This document shows, piece by piece, positions 11,018 through 25,295 of a DNA stretch of 64,000 bases; positions within the stretch are counted from its first letter, which is position 1, and the number at the start of each line of letters is the position of its first letter. The DNA is from Cymodocea nodosa (Eukaryota > Streptophyta > Magnoliopsida > Alismatales > Cymodoceaceae). Made by a program: the position numbers and the translations under genes. The notes beneath the pieces were generated by a model. The model searched no databases, was not told the DNA's origin, and saw only the letters and a program-made list of their open reading frames with translations. The DNA lies in contig CM072336.1 in assembly GCA_036874045.1 (NCBI GenBank), positions 2,190,001-2,254,000 of the forward strand. Reading direction: 5' to 3'.

Positions 11018-14000
11018 ATCTCATCTTGTATATTGTTTTGTGGAGTAAATCTACCGTAGACATCTTCGAATTTTCTCCTGTAAATTTATAGAAGAGGAAT
11101 GAGGCCCTAGAGGGTATGAGTAATTTTGTAGATATTATAATTAGATGATTATAGATATAGGATAAATTTTATTTAAATTAAATAGGTATTGTTTCTTGTC
11201 AGAAAATATTAAAAATTTCCAATTTCTGTTAAACTTTACTCGTTGATCTTTAAATTCAAGAATCATTACTTAGACTGAAATTTTAATATAATTATTTTAT
11301 TTTTGAAGAAAACAAGAAAATACATAGACCAACGGTTGGGAAAAAACACGTGTTTTATACAAGCATTTTTATTTTCTATGTGGACGTGCGGCTTTTTTTA
11401 ATTACACAGAATTCCAACACAATCGTCATCTAAATTAATATGTTTAAAATGTAAAATAAATAATTATAGTATTTTAGACTATCCGGCTATATTTTCTGCG
11501 TTAATTTTCTTTGCACCAATCACAGAATTGGAATTTCCGTGACTGGTGTTAAATTTTTCTGAACTTTCTTCAGCGAACATTTGACGCGATTCGATCTCGT
11601 TTACTTATATATTTAACTCACCATGCAAAAAAAAAAAAAAAAAAAACATTAAATCCATTAATATTTTACATTCCCCTGCTTTCAATTCGCGCTACGCTTT
11701 CACCCTCTCCGCCTTTGTCCCCCTGTCGGTCCCCTAGAGCAACCGAAGGAAGCCGAGCGTCGATGCCTTTCCTCCTTCCAGACGTCGCCGGTTTTGCATT
11801 GTTCGAGAAACGCCTTCCATTGTTGAGGTGTGCTCCGGAGGAAGTTCCTCTCTTCACGTTGCTAAAACCATTCTCTCGCCGCCCCCTGCGTACTTGCCTT
11901 CGATCGTTGAGGTGTGCTTCGGAGGAAGTTCCTCTCCACTTTGCCGAAACCATTCCTTCGCCGCCCTTGCATCCCTGCCTTCAATCGTTGAGGTATGTTC
12001 TTGAATCGTTGGACTACCACTCACCATGGTCAGCATACGGCTGCAATTTTCGGTGACGAAACTTGGAATTCACATTTTCTCAGGTTTTAATTTCTTTTTT
12101 TTTAGGAATGATTAGGGTTATTATCAATATTAATAATAAGATTCATGCCGTACAATTACTCCACGCAAAAAGTAGGAATGAAGCTGATTAAGCTTTTATA
12201 TCACAAAATGATATTACTTCAGTTTTTGGGATTGTGAACAATGGTTTTCAAGTAAAACATGTTTAATTAGGATGCGATTCAAATTAATCATAATGCATAT
12301 ATTTGTCTATATGTATTCCTTTTTTTCTCGTTTATTGTTTGTATTAAATTATTTCTTATATATTCCTTATTATTCATCATTAATGACAATTAATCTACAC
12401 ATTATAAAAAAAAAAATTTAATACTCATGTTTCTTGGTTTTTTGTCGTATATATTTAAAATGGATTGTGAGGTCGTTGATGGGAATGAAGTTCCAAAATT
12501 TAATATTGCAAGTTCACGTTTGATTGGTGTTATTTCAACTTGAAGAGAAGATTTATGGATCTCTGGATGCAATAGATTTGAATTTTCATTGAAGATCCAA
12601 TGTAAGTGGCCATTGTATGACTTCTTAGTTGACATTAGAGACGATGAGAATCTATCCTTACCATTTGGGTTTAAAATAAATTTACAGTCGCCAATGGGTC
12701 ATTATAGCTTATGTTATGCCATTTGAATCCTAATGTAGACAAGCAATGACCCAATTCATTGCCTACTACCGATCATATTTAGATATATTTATATTAATTA
12801 TCATTATTCAAGTTCCATTGTTATTTATCATATTTTTTAAATAAAAACGTAGGTCAATCAACTACCATAGTGATGATCAACTGGGTACTTCTTCAGCATT
12901 GCACTGTTGTGATGATTTTTATGTTTACGAATAACAGACTTCAGGGGAGGAAATACATGAGATGGATATCCCTGAAGAGGATGTATTTGAAATTGATTTG
13001 AGAATGAATTTGGTTTTGGATTTAAGTAAGAGCCTTTATATTTGCTGATGCATGTTTATTATGGCTACAGTTAAAATACTTTTTTGGTTGAGCTTTTAGA
13101 ACGAGTGGATGTTACGTTTGGACTTGAATAACCTGTATTTTACTGCTGTAGTGGACAAGAAGGCACCTTTATATAATATTAGACGAGTAGCTTGCTTGCT
13201 CCATGTTCCCTATCTTAAATTTTAGATAAATGATTGATTTAACTAATGTCATGGTGGAATGCTTTAGTAGTAGATAGACTGCATTGTGGATTGCAATCTC
13301 AAGGAATTGATGGATTTTACTAACAGAAGAATTGATGATCCACTTGACATATGTTGTTTATGGATCAGGAAATCACTCGACTATAGACTGTTCCAATTTC
13401 GAGATGTTAGAAGGAGTAAAAGTACATGCATTTCAAGACTGGATCGTCTCAATGTTTGCTAAAAATGTATTGTTACATTATAAAAAGAGGTTCTGATGTT
13501 GTAATTGATTTCAAAAATTAACATAAAAAATGTATTGTTTCATCGAAAATTTAAGTATCCCGACTGGTTTTATCAATTTTAAAATTATCGACCTATTCTA
13601 TAATATCAATCATGATAATAAAAAGGCTGTGACTATGTAAACCAATCACCGTGACTAATAAAATTGAAAAAAAGAAAAAATCTGACGCTCGCTTGGTTAT
13701 CGCTGTGGTTTTGAATTTTTTCCAAAATAATCGTACTTTTACAATTTTTTATAAGAACTTTAGAATATAAAAAATTACCATAAAAATGCATGCATCACAT
13801 CAGACAGGCAGTCCTTTTAACGAAAGGAAGGAAACTTTCTGCTTCTTGTTTCTCTCCTCTTGGTAATCCACGCAAAAGTTTTTTTTTTTTTTTTTTTATT
13901 AAAAAAAAGCCTTTGTAAAGAGAAAAAAAAAAACATAAAAAGTTAGGGACCATGGAAGGACAAGTGTGAGGGACACATTCATGGGTGACGAGAAGGGTCC

Positions 14001-14057
14001 TGGTTGGAGGAGTCACCTGGTCTTGACGGCGATCAAGCCACTGCTGTGCCGTCGTCG
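11018..14057. other. Intergenic region with tandem repeats and decayed sequence
   Basis: After the SDH2 3' end comes AT-rich DNA, then a GC-rich patch at 11680-12060 containing tandem repeats. From 12450 to 13500 a few short coding-like pieces occur; for example 12955-13010 can be read as an acidic peptide starting MDIPEEDVFEIDL, reminiscent of the N-terminus of FAR1/FHY3-type proteins of Mutator transposase origin. No complete domain is present, so I leave it unnamed. The region at 13640-13960 is A/T tracts. Confidence 0.35.
11813..11994 (+). repeat. Tandem repeat, about 84 bp unit, 2.2 copies
   Basis: The unit begins CCTTC(C/G/A)AT(T/C)GTTGAGG and recurs at 11813, 11897 and 11978, so the periods are 84 and 81 bp. 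The first two copies share GTTGAGGTGTGCT and GGAGGAAGTTCCTCTC. The third copy is cut short after GTTGAGGT. The unit is open in several frames but matches no protein I recognise. Confidence 0.8.
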
Positions 14058-14215
14058 TCACCTCTTCCAGCTCCTGCTCCTTAGCAATGGATCGACGGTG
14101 CTCCCCACCACCCACGTCTCCTTCACAATATCCGATGATAGTTTGAGGAAATCAGGAGCGTAGCTCGTCGGCACCACCATCCTCTCCACCTCCAACTCTT
14201 CCTCCTCCACCTTCG

Positions 14216-14247
<32 letters not shown>

Positions 14248-14972
14248 TTCTTTTTGTCCTCGTTTGCACTTCCTTGGTTTTCTTCTTCCTGTTCTGCTCT
14301 CCTAGCCAGACCACTAGCCGGCGCTGACCTGCACCTCATCAGGAGCAGAGCATTGGGCGGGGGCACGGAATGATCGTCACCACTGTCGACACAACCATCA
14401 TCATCGTTTGCAGCAAAAGCTGCGACTGCAGCTTTGCTTTTCTCCTCCTCTTCTTTCCTCTGATTCTCTTGGTCCAGCCCCATCAACCATTTAGAGAATG
14501 CATTCCTACGCTCCTTCTCGTCTTTCTCCTCTTCCTCCTCCTCACTGGTGCAATCCACCGACGACCCATGGAAGGGACCAAAGCAGCCGACCTTAAACCG
14601 GAGCCCCCTTATAGCCGTGATCAAGTGCATGACATCCTTCCTGAAACCCAACGCCTGAAGCCAGTGTGGTCTCCTCCGCTTCACCCCCTCCCGCACCGTC
14701 GACCTGCGGCCGTGCCCCCTCACCTTGATCTGTCCAGCGCACGTCACCTTCGGAGAAGTCGGCTCCGACACCTCCGACGACGACGGCACTTCCCTGCCCC
14801 TGTTCCTGACCTTGAACAGAGGACTCGCTCTGGCCGGCGGCCGGTGAACGTCGGCGTTGGGTCTCGAAGGACTGCAGATAGGTTTGGGCGCCATCAACCT
14901 CAGATGAGCTCTAGCCGGGAAACAAACCATTAAATCGGCCGGCGGCCCTCCTTTTCCGGCCCTTCCCGTCAT
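14058..14972 (-). CDS. Plant-specific protein of unknown function, one exon
   Basis: This intronless frame of 304 residues matches a conserved plant family without known activity. Recognisable blocks are MVCFPARAHLRLMAPKPICS near the start, SPKVTCAGQIKVR, then RPHWLQALGFRKDVMHLITA, the FSKWLMGLDQ block, PPPNALLLMRCRSAPA, and a C-terminal end with SYAPDFLKLSSDIVKETW and RSRSWKR. Glutamate-rich and lysine-rich tracts (the latter encoded by a run of CTT on the plus strand near 14230) separate these blocks. There is no signal peptide or membrane segment. The second Met at residue 15 (codon ending the MVCF block, near 14930) is a better start by family resemblance, since conservation begins there. 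The basic tracts hint at nuclear location; that is inference. Confidence 0.78.
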
Positions 14973-17900
14973 GATCCTTGCGGAACGGAGTTCTTTTCTT
15001 TCCCCTCCCTGCGGTCCGTGGTGGAGGAGTGATGGATGGTTTAAAAGGAAAAAGAAGTGCTTTTCTTTTGACAGCTCTCCTCAACGCTTTCCACCCTATG
15101 ATCTATAGTTTTGTAATCGCCTCCACCGTCTCTACTACCACCCACCAGGCACCAGCCCTGTTGGCCACTGGCCCCCGCCCTTCTCTCCGTGAACATGATC
15201 TTTCCTTTTTATTTTGTTGCGAGATATGCTTGTCACGGGGGAGGAAAGCGTTCTGAGCCACGGCGGACTTCTTTCGGTGGCTGGGCGCCGTTCAGTCATG
15301 GCCGACTCACTTCACGTGCGCAGTCATGGACGCTTGGCTCGTTCTGCTTGTACTTGTGGAATAAAGCGTAAGAATGCTTCTTTTTTTAAAAAATAAAAAT
15401 AAAAAAATTTAAAGGTTTTTTCAAAGAAAGGAAATTCTATAATCTTTATTCATTTTTACTCACTATTAATTTTATTTATAAATGTCGTAAATCGTACCCC
15501 CTTTTTTTTTACTCACTATGAATAATATAGATGATGTATTAAAATTAAATTTAATATTTATTTATTTTTTTAAATTTCTATAAAGAAAAAGTTTTTTATT
15601 TAAATTCAGAAAGAAAGAAAAAGTGTTGTTTTAAGAGATAAAACAATAAGTGGGGAGTGGACGTGAGTAAGTGGTGTGGCAATGGGAGGGAGAAGTGGGG
15701 TTGATTTTAGCGGTGGGACAGACGGAGGAAGGGCCCGGGCACGCACGTCCGCCATCATATCGGGCGGTGGTGTCAGCTAAAATGCACGTTGCTTGCAAAG
15801 ACAAAATCGATTCTGGAATCAGCTTTTGCACCTTGCGCGCATGACCACCTTAAAATCGGCCCAGCAGTCTTCTCTCGTTCCAAAGATGATCTTCCGTTCC
15901 TCCCCCTTTTTTTAAGATAATGATAATATTTGACCGTGAAAAATTTTGTTGTGGATATTATAATTTTTTTTTTTACCATAGACGTTTAAAATGATATATT
16001 GAATATAATTATTTATTATGTTATTTAATGTTAATTACATGAATCACACGGTTTCTATTTATTCCTACTCATTGTTTATTTTTACTTACTTACAAATGTC
16101 ACAAATCTTATCACTCCTGCTTGCATAATGTATTTGCAAGTGCAATGAATTATATAATCCACTTACGCTTGCAAACGACTCTTGTCTTACCACTTTTACT
16201 CATACCCCCTGCTTCCTTTGTAAATCATGCAAGCGTATCTCATTTTGTTGTTTTTAATCATACATATTTTACTTTTTGTACAAATTGTGTAAACATCTTT
16301 CATCTTGTAATTCTTAATTGTATTTTTATTTTTTTTAGAAATCATGCATCTCGTTCAACCATGTAATGTATCAAAATCAAATTCGATATATCATTTTGGA
16401 TACTTATGATGAAAAAAATTGTGAGTGTCGTCTGTATTAAAAACAAACTCAGTGATTTTGATGTTTATCAACATAATAAAATCTAATTAATTTAGTTGTT
16501 GTAGTTGATTCTTTTAAATCTCAATGAGAACCTAACATTTCTACATGGAATCCAAGTTCCAACTGTCAAAACCTTCTACTTCTGTCGAACCGTCACCCTC
16601 TTTTCAATTGAAGGACGAGTGAATTTTCATCTACACAGTTGTTAATAGATCCATGAGATTTTTTTTCTTGCATATCGCTGTAAATAATTTTGGAGACACG
16701 TACGTATATCATTGTAAATACCTTTTTATCAGCATGTCCTCTTAAAATCTAAAGTTTTAGTAAAACTCCTGTTAACAGGTGGCCTGAAGAACACAGAATG
16801 TGGATAATGATTGTGTTGGGTTGGGCCATCTCGACCCTCCAAACGACGGTAGCTATTGGGCCTCTAGCCTGTTTAGTCCAAGTCGGTTGAGAAGGAGAGT
16901 TAGGTCCACCCTGCAAAACGTAGGGTCCAGTTCCCACCTAGGCCCGGCCAGCATGGGCCGAGATTATGGGACCGGGGATTAGTTTTATCGTATTAAAAAT
17001 TTAAATAAATTTACTTAAATATTTAGAATCAGTATTATATAAAATAAAAATTATATCATATAATCATAAATGTTGGCACATTTCATAAAAATTCATGAAT
17101 TTTTTTCTTGGATCTCATCATTGTAAAATTTTATATTGCACGTACATCATTATCAAATTACATCTATAGTTAGTGGAAAATCAGTATGGCCTTCTAAAAT
17201 TACAAAAAATGATAAGGTATAATGATAGATGGATGCTTTTATAATAATAAACGCGATAATACAACAATTTTTTTATAATGAATGCAGGCAAAAAAGTCTA
17301 AAATTCATTCATCTGATCCTTCTGTCTCCGTAGTGCATTCATCATCCAACCTCGTCTATATTAATTAAATTTTGAGGCAAACGAAATCTTCTAGCAGCAG
17401 CATTTTAGATAATTTACATCTCTTTATCACATGATTTTTCAAAATATCGGGACATGATTCCATAAACCGCGGACTGCTTAAAAAGAGAAAGGAAGAAAGC
17501 AACAGTGTCATACTATTAAGGGTGACAGAAAGACCGTGGTGTTCAACATCTACCGCTTGGAAAATTTCATAAACTTTTATTCTTAACAGAAACATGGAAT
17601 TGACAAGAGCGGTTTGAAGAAAAACTTCTGCTTGATTGAAATTTAATAATAATTCCTTTCAGTGGAATAAACGTGTCGATGCCAATATACTAATAAAAAA
17701 ATGTCACCGATTCCATGGCATGGAAAACTACTGGTTGTCTGTCTGAATTTTATATTTAAGAAGACTTGGAATAGAATAAAAATCTTGTCAATGTTTAATA
17801 AGTTTATAAATATATATATGTGACCCATGGTTTGAGACTATTGGGCCACAATGTAGAAAAGCCCATGGGACGTAAGGCCCCGTATCCAGTTTTACTTGCA

Positions 17901-20900
17901 CCCATCAGTCACGTATGTATTAAAAATTACCGAGGAATAATGTACGCGTCGCTTTAAATGGCCGACGGGAATCGTCGCCAACGTTGCATTTCTTCTTCCT
18001 CGAAGAAGTACGACTTTCGTTTTCTATTTCTTTCCTTACAGGATTCATCTATCAGATAAACAGGGAGAGAATGGAAAAGAAACCCATTCGAAAGAAAGAA
18101 AGGAACTGGTTTTTCTTGTTATCTTCTTGGAGAAGACAAGACTATTTGAAGAGTTCTATTCATGTGAAGAATATTTACCAAACATATATGGTTGCCTTTT
18201 TTCTTTCGGTCATATCGATATTAACAATAATATGGGATCTAGACTTTTTACCGGTAGAATATTAGGCTCCGAGTTTGGAAGGCAGAAGAAAGGAATACAA
18301 CCAAAAGAAAGAAATCGACAAAAGCAGAGATGGTGGTGCAAATAATTTAAGGCACAAGGGAGCTAGGACCCCCCATCATATATGTACATTTGAAAGCTTC
18401 CCTTGTCGTTAACCTTGCAAATGGGCAATAATGGTTTTCACAGAAAGTCGTCTCCTTTTCCTGCTTTCCATATCATGGTTAATAGTGGGTGCATGCAAGC
18501 TAGGAACCAGTCGTCGTCGTAATTGATCATCCTCCTAATCCGGAATAATCCACAGGTGATCCATCAACAAACCAAACCGGCTGCCTTTGTTTTTCCATCC
18601 ACCACCATTTTCTGACCAAGAATAAGATCATCATACACCTTTCTTTATTCCTCAACGTCCACATCGATTCCCTTTGGCAGTAGTTGTAGTTGTAGTTGTT
18701 CTTCCTCTTGATCAAGAAAAGGTGGCACAACAGCACAGCCTCCACATTGAATAGATGTGTTTGCCATGTGTGGATAGTCCTAGAACCCCATTGCTGGTAG
18801 ATTTCTAGGAAATTGCCTGCAACCTGTTTGGGGAATATATTACGCACCTCAAGGAATATGGATGATGCCAGCATATATATATATACAAAATAATGGATCC
18901 ATCATATTGTGCTTAGAATAGATGCGTTTGACGCCAATCGATCAACAACACATATATAGGAGACTCATGATTTAAACGTTGCCCTTTTCACATTTTCTAG
19001 CCAGCAACTAACGCTTCTCTTTCTATTCGAGCCTCTCTATCTATATATTCACTTGCCCGAACACTTCAGCTCTTATTTCAAGTTATATATATATAATGTA
19101 GATTTTTCAGCTCTGGAAGCTTATCAAACTGTACGGAAAACAAATATTCTAACCTCCCTAATATCAAATTGAGATATTCTCTGATTCCTTTACATTAAAG
19201 AGTGTCCAATTCTGTAAATCTGGTTGACTGATTATGGTGTGGACGATTGGATTTGATTTCAGTAATCTTTTTAGATTTTCAAGAAAAAATTATCGTAGTT
19301 GAAATCTCACTATTCGAATAATTGAGTTGTTTATGGTTGCGCGTAGTTTTATATCTCCACTAAGATTCGAATGGCGTTAAAAACATCCACTACTAATTTC
19401 TTTTGAAAAAGGCCACCATCAAAGACGCATTTAAGAAATCAGATCTAAAACCAAGAACTTAAGTCCAAATGTGCCTAATTGGAGAAGATCCAATTATTGG
19501 GGTATAAATAATTTAAATTTAAAAACTAAATGAAGTCCCACACTAATGATCTAACCATAAACTGCTGAATTACGAAAACGACGAATTTAATACTTAAAAC
19601 AAGAGATGCAGGTGTATGACGTAGACATTTCAAGTGGAATTACAACTTTACGTTTCATTTCTGAAATTGGTGATGCAGTAAATAGGGTTCAGCCTTAGTG
19701 CCGAAGAGACGACCACCTAACTATTTTGGTTACGAAGCCTCAACTTAACGGGAATTTTTTCTTCCCAATCTACCTTTAATGACCGGTGTGTTGTTGAAAT
19801 AGTCACTCACTTACCGGAGATAAGGTGATACTTTGGGTGATCAAATATATATATATCAAAAAGACTTCTTCTTTCGCTCATAGCTAATTGATTCGACATG
19901 ATGTTGGAACCATATACGATTGTCTGGATTTAAAACTTTGCAAATTCATCTATTCTAAAGATGAAGAAGATACTTGTAAAATTTGGTTCCTAAGCTTCCA
20001 ACGCGCATTACCACCGAGAGCTATGGTCCAAACTAATCGACACTGTAAACGAAGAAAGCAGTATTTACTCCGCTCCGAACTACCACTCTTAACGTGGATA
20101 TAGGATCGAAACTTGGGCTTCCAGTGGCCCATCGTCTCTTGATCACAGAATAATAGAGAGAACTATTACAACATCTTTGTATATTATATTATTACATGTG
20201 TTGTCGTCCGTGGCAAGCGATGCCGGCGGTGGTACCTCTGACATGATCTCCGGTGGTTCCAAAATAATGCGTGTGTGGTAGATTTGATCTAATCTTGGTG
20301 AATCCAAAACCCATCAAGTCTAGGATCCGTAGGGTGGGATCCTAATAAGAGTGAAAGGATTTCCCTTCAGAAAATCTACCAAAAACGTCAAACCGAACGA
20401 ATGAGACCGAGTGAAAGGCCCACAGGAAATGGTAGATCGATCATCGTACCGATGTAACGCGGACCTTGCAGGACGCGAAATTACACATGAACAATTGTCA
20501 AGTCAGACAACAAACCTAAGTTAGTTAAAATCGAACGAAACTGTTAAACCCTGACCATCCAATCTATCACATGAAGTGTTAATTCCTTGAATAGAATTTA
20601 TCATATAAAGTTATGGTTCTCATGTCCGGATAATTTATACGAATGGTTGTGAACTACTGTGCATCCAAAAATATTTTCACCTACGATATTGCACGTATTT
20701 TCACTAGAATATATTAATCGCATTCCATCCTTTCCTGGACACTGAATAGATGCCGGCATGCTTGGAAGGCACTAGAATATTTAGAAAAGAAAAAAAAAAT
20801 TAGTTTATTGGAAGGATGTACCGTTTGCAATTCTTGATATTAATTCCTTTTTTGTGAATATAAAAAAGGTATTTTTACATAAAAAGAAAAGAAAATGTCT

Positions 20901-20946
20901 TCACACGACTTTCAATCACGTTTTTCTGAATCAACTGGCTTCTGAA

Positions 20947-20950
<4 letters not shown>

Positions 20951-20988
<38 letters not shown>
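20951..20988. repeat. (TA)n microsatellite
   Basis: A pure run of alternating T and A of about 38 bp, followed by an A tract. Confidence 0.95.
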
Positions 20989-20990
<2 letters not shown>

Positions 20991-22425
20991 AAAAAAAAAA
21001 AACCATTGCATTTGAATTGAATCCTGAATATATATCTCACTAGAAAAGAGAGAGAACTAATACATGCCAGGTACATTTGATAACACATTTTGTGAAAAAG
21101 AAAATTGCATTTCTAGATTAGTGAATAAAAGATACAACTCAATAAACCCTCCCCCACAAAGTTTACCCCCGAAAAATAATATGTAGTTCGGTGTGGAGTT
21201 TATAAAGGTGGTGTTCAGATTTTACACTATCGTTACAATTTCAATTTAAAATTAATTGATAATAATTGAAAGGTCCAGTCTATTCTTACTTTTATAATAT
21301 TTTTCTTCACTTGTAATTTATTCATATACTCACAAATATTTAAACATAGTGCTAAAAAAAGAGAAAAGCATATTGATCAATGGTATCTGCTGTTACACTT
21401 CCCGTAAATATACAGGGATAGAAGTAATCTTACGGATTAAGCTATTTTTCTAGGTAATATTTAGCAAGGGTAGCCGGAATTTTTTGTATACCAAATTTTT
21501 TTTCGACAATAATTATACCTTTTTCCAGATCGAATTCATCCCTCGTAACAGTAATAGCGCAGATGACACGCTATCCCATGATCTCGGCGTTGCAGTGGTA
21601 AATTTCCTGCATGCGTGGTCATTTGAAAAATAATAACATGAGTCTTTACCCAAAAAAAATAAAAAGGTGTGTTCTTTTTCCCAAAGGGGACGACGTGTGG
21701 GAAGAATCAAGAAGCATTAATGCAATTAAATTTCCCACTTTATAATTAAAAAAAAAAAAAACTTGAATGAGAGTGTGGGCCCCGAAGATGAGTCAGCAAA
21801 GCAAGATGATACGTCGGATCCAACCGTGAAAGTGGGATGCCTGGGTCCCACCCACACATGCGCTCCAACGAGCAATCCCAACCGGGGGGGAGGGGGGGAC
21901 GATCAGGGTGGGAACGCTCGACAAAGGCAAGATTTAAATCCTGAAAAAAGAAGTGTATCTCTCTTGATCAATCAATTAATTAATTAAATTATTACAATTA
22001 ATAACCCTCACAGTCAAATTAAGATAATGCATGAATGCATTGCCTGCACCTACTACTCTTCCTTCACTCACTCGCTCATCATTCGTGGCGTGCATGGCCC
22101 GACAATAATTGGGAGCAACCAACCCAGTGAAAATCACGTGCACCAAAAATCATGCCCGTGATCGGACGTGTTCGACCAAACTTTTTGTCATGTTGCATGC
22201 CGTTTCTGTGGATTCTGCTACGGTACGTCTTCCTTCTTTTCCAGCTGCTTTTTTACATTACGTAGAAAAGCCATGCTCTTGGTCTTTCGATCAAGTTGGC
22301 GATCAATTAAAAATTCACACGTTTGAGAAAACATCAGAAGCTTTCCACTATTTTTAGTAAAATGTGCTTTTGACCACGTAAGTTCTTCTTACTATGAAGT
22401 AGTCGTAGCTTTTTTCTTTTTGGCA

Positions 22426-22445
22426 GGGGGGGGGGGGGGGGGGGG
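22426..22445 (+). repeat. Poly-G tract, 20 bp
   Basis: An unbroken run of 20 G. Such runs are rare in plant DNA and are prone to length errors in sequencing. Confidence 0.9.
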
Positions 22446-25243
22446 TGAAACTTGAATAATATCAATTCTTAAGGTATGCGTGACTAGAGCATTAAGAGGT
22501 TAACTTCTGCAAAATACATTTTAGAAATAATATTTCTTAAAGACTACTACTCTCAAAAATTAGTGTTCTAACTTACACTTATCTGTAAGAGTAGTCGTCC
22601 GAAAGAAATATATGCGTGGGAGTTGAAACTGAAATTAAGAGTTGTTAACATACGTAATCTTAGGTCGTTGTATTTCCTAGAGTTTTTTTTTTTACAAGGA
22701 TTAAAATGTTTTTCTTTTTTGATAAGTTGTAATAAAAACACTGTTAATTGTTTTTACAAAATTTAGCTATTTTTGAAACATTTAAAACTAGCTAACTTAA
22801 AGATCAAAAAATCATTACAAGGAAATAAAACTTTTAATGCAGATGTCATTGGAATGTGATGTGAAGGGACCGTTCTTTCATCGTGTAACAGGACGGTGAA
22901 AAAAAATTTCATCATTTCTTTAATCACGAATTTAAATTTGATCAACATTAAAGATTCGAGATACGTAAATGAATAATATTAACTTAGATTAAAAAACTGT
23001 TACAACCAAGTCCAAGTTCGGAGATTCCGTTTCGGCTGCGAATCTGCGACGGTCGATCCAGCAAAAGCGACGGACGTGGAATTTCCAGAGAAGTCTGTCG
23101 GTGGAGTCGGGTGTCGTCGGACGTCACCATATTTTCCGTTTCGTTTGGTTCGTGAACCAACGCTGCAGGTCTCTGTACTTGTTTGTTTCGCAAACCAGGG
23201 GGCTCGCACATGACACACCGCCTTGGTGTTATTTTTTAATGTAATGTTCGTACCATCCTTGCAAAAATTATATATATATTTATGTTCCTGCCATATGTAA
23301 AATAAAAAAATGAAAAATATTTGAAAGCAATGCCTATGCGGTAGATCGATGGCTGATTTTCGAATACGCACGTAATCGAAAGAGGAGGAGAAGAAAGAAG
23401 GGGGCTGACGTAATCTCCCAAATGTGGGTCCACCACAGGCACCGAAAGCGCGTACGACCAGTCAGGTTCAACGGACCTTCGGTCACCATGTAGGACTCGG
23501 AAGGGGCCCACAAAAATCTCACGGTCCTGGAGGTTTTCTTCCGTTCATGTCGACACGTGGGACCCACATGTGCATGGCCCAGTGGAAACGTGGATATTGC
23601 TCGTAAATGGTGGAACCGACTAACCATCGATGCTCGTGAGAAAATATCGTTATACGGTGGTACTCTTCAAATAAAAAAGAAAAATGACCCTGCCCTTCTC
23701 TTTGTGGACGCTTCCTACGTGAACAGCTGAATGGTCGCCGTTGCACGGCATTTTCTACGTGGAAGAAGAAATTTCTCGAACAACTTGTATAAGATCAGAT
23801 TCGAGTAAGTGAATCGAGAGAGAGAGGCACCAGACGAGACCAGACCAGACCAAACCAGCCCAGCCCTCAACGTACGAGTCCTCGGCCATGCCCATGCCAT
23901 TGCAGCGTACCATTCTTTCCAGTCCGCACCGTTCACCTCGTTGTGGGTGCGTACGTGCTTCGGCACGTTCGTACGGACAGATGCGAGTGGTACAGAACGA
24001 GTTTGAAGCAGAGAAGGTTTTATTATTATTATTTTTACTGGAGTAATAAATTTAATTAACTGTAAGTGTAAGTTTTAAGACTTAAATTTATGTCAATAAT
24101 ATGATGAAAATTCTTTATCACTGTTAAAATATACCTCAAGAGGAGCACGTTCGTAGTATAATTAATAATCAAAAGATATTATATATTGTTATTATTGGTT
24201 ATGTATTGAAATCAATATTAAAAAAAGTAGTGAACATGGAAGTGTACTTTTAAATAAATAAATAAATGATTGAATGGTAACGACAGATAGCATTTAATTC
24301 AGTTTATTTCTTCCTTTAATATTTACGAAGTGAGGATATGATTAATGTAAAATAGGAATACCTTCGGCAGACTTGTATAATGGGATAATCTGGGCCTTTA
24401 ATGTATTTACGTAATGATAGAAATTGTTAAGTTTATCATTCATGTAACTAACTTTTTACTTAACAACCCATTTCTTTATTATTCACACGCTTCTAGAAAA
24501 ATACCCATTTTTTTATCCACTGATTTTGAAAAATAAAAATGTGTCCATACATACGCCGTATTTTATAGTTGATATTATTTAAAGCCCCAACCTTAATTAA
24601 GAAGCCATCAACAACTCCCTTTTTTGAACCATTTCTTCTGATCTTTTTCAAAGTTTTCTTTCTTATATTTTATTTAAATTCAAATTCAATATCTCATACA
24701 TTGAAACAAATGACTACGAATATTAAACCATAACGTTTGAAAACACGGAAGACTACCATAATTAATGGTTCGATTTGAAATTTAAAAACCGCGTACGTAG
24801 CTTCTAATAGTGATCGTATCTTCCACATAGTTTCCTTCATGTTATCAAGAAGAAAAGGTTGAGAAAAATGCAAATCTCTGGAGTTATTGTAAAAGTCAAA
24901 AATGAAGAGAAAGACAGATCGGTAATAAAGAAATGACGACAAAAATATTAATTACATCAGTCGGGAGAATATGCAAACCATGGGCCGGTGAGGGAATCTT
25001 CACCACTTGAAATTGAAAAACAGAAGAAGAAAAAAAAAAACCATCAATTGGGACCGGGGTTTACTATCGTAAGACGAGAAGAATCTTGTTTATTTATATA
25101 AAACAATAGATATATGTTGGTGATAAGAGCTGATGTATTACTGAACGTCCCACTGACATTCACATATACATGTAATTAGACGAGTGCACGTTTACGTAAA
25201 ATAGGTACACACACACATATATGTTCATGTATTATATACCTTC

Positions 25244-25264
25244 CTCGCTAACACACACACACAC

Positions 25265-25295
<31 letters not shown>
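25244..25295. repeat. (CA)n/(TA)n compound microsatellite
   Basis: A run of CA repeats passes through CATA units into TA repeats. Confidence 0.9.

Noticed and set aside
12950..13020. FAR1/FHY3-like acidic N-terminus
   Set aside because: The resemblance covers about 25 residues only, and no DNA-binding or transposase domain follows.
14370..14933. 187-codon frame on the plus strand
   Set aside because: It is the reverse of the conserved one-exon minus-strand gene and carries no recognisable domain.
17984..18345. Two overlapping frames with basic and hydrophobic parts
   Set aside because: They compete in different phases, have no known motif, and composition explains them.
18340..18420. Possible miR159/miR319-like precursor
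   Set aside because: Only the AAGGGAGCT core matches; the rest of the mature sequence and a long foldback are missing.
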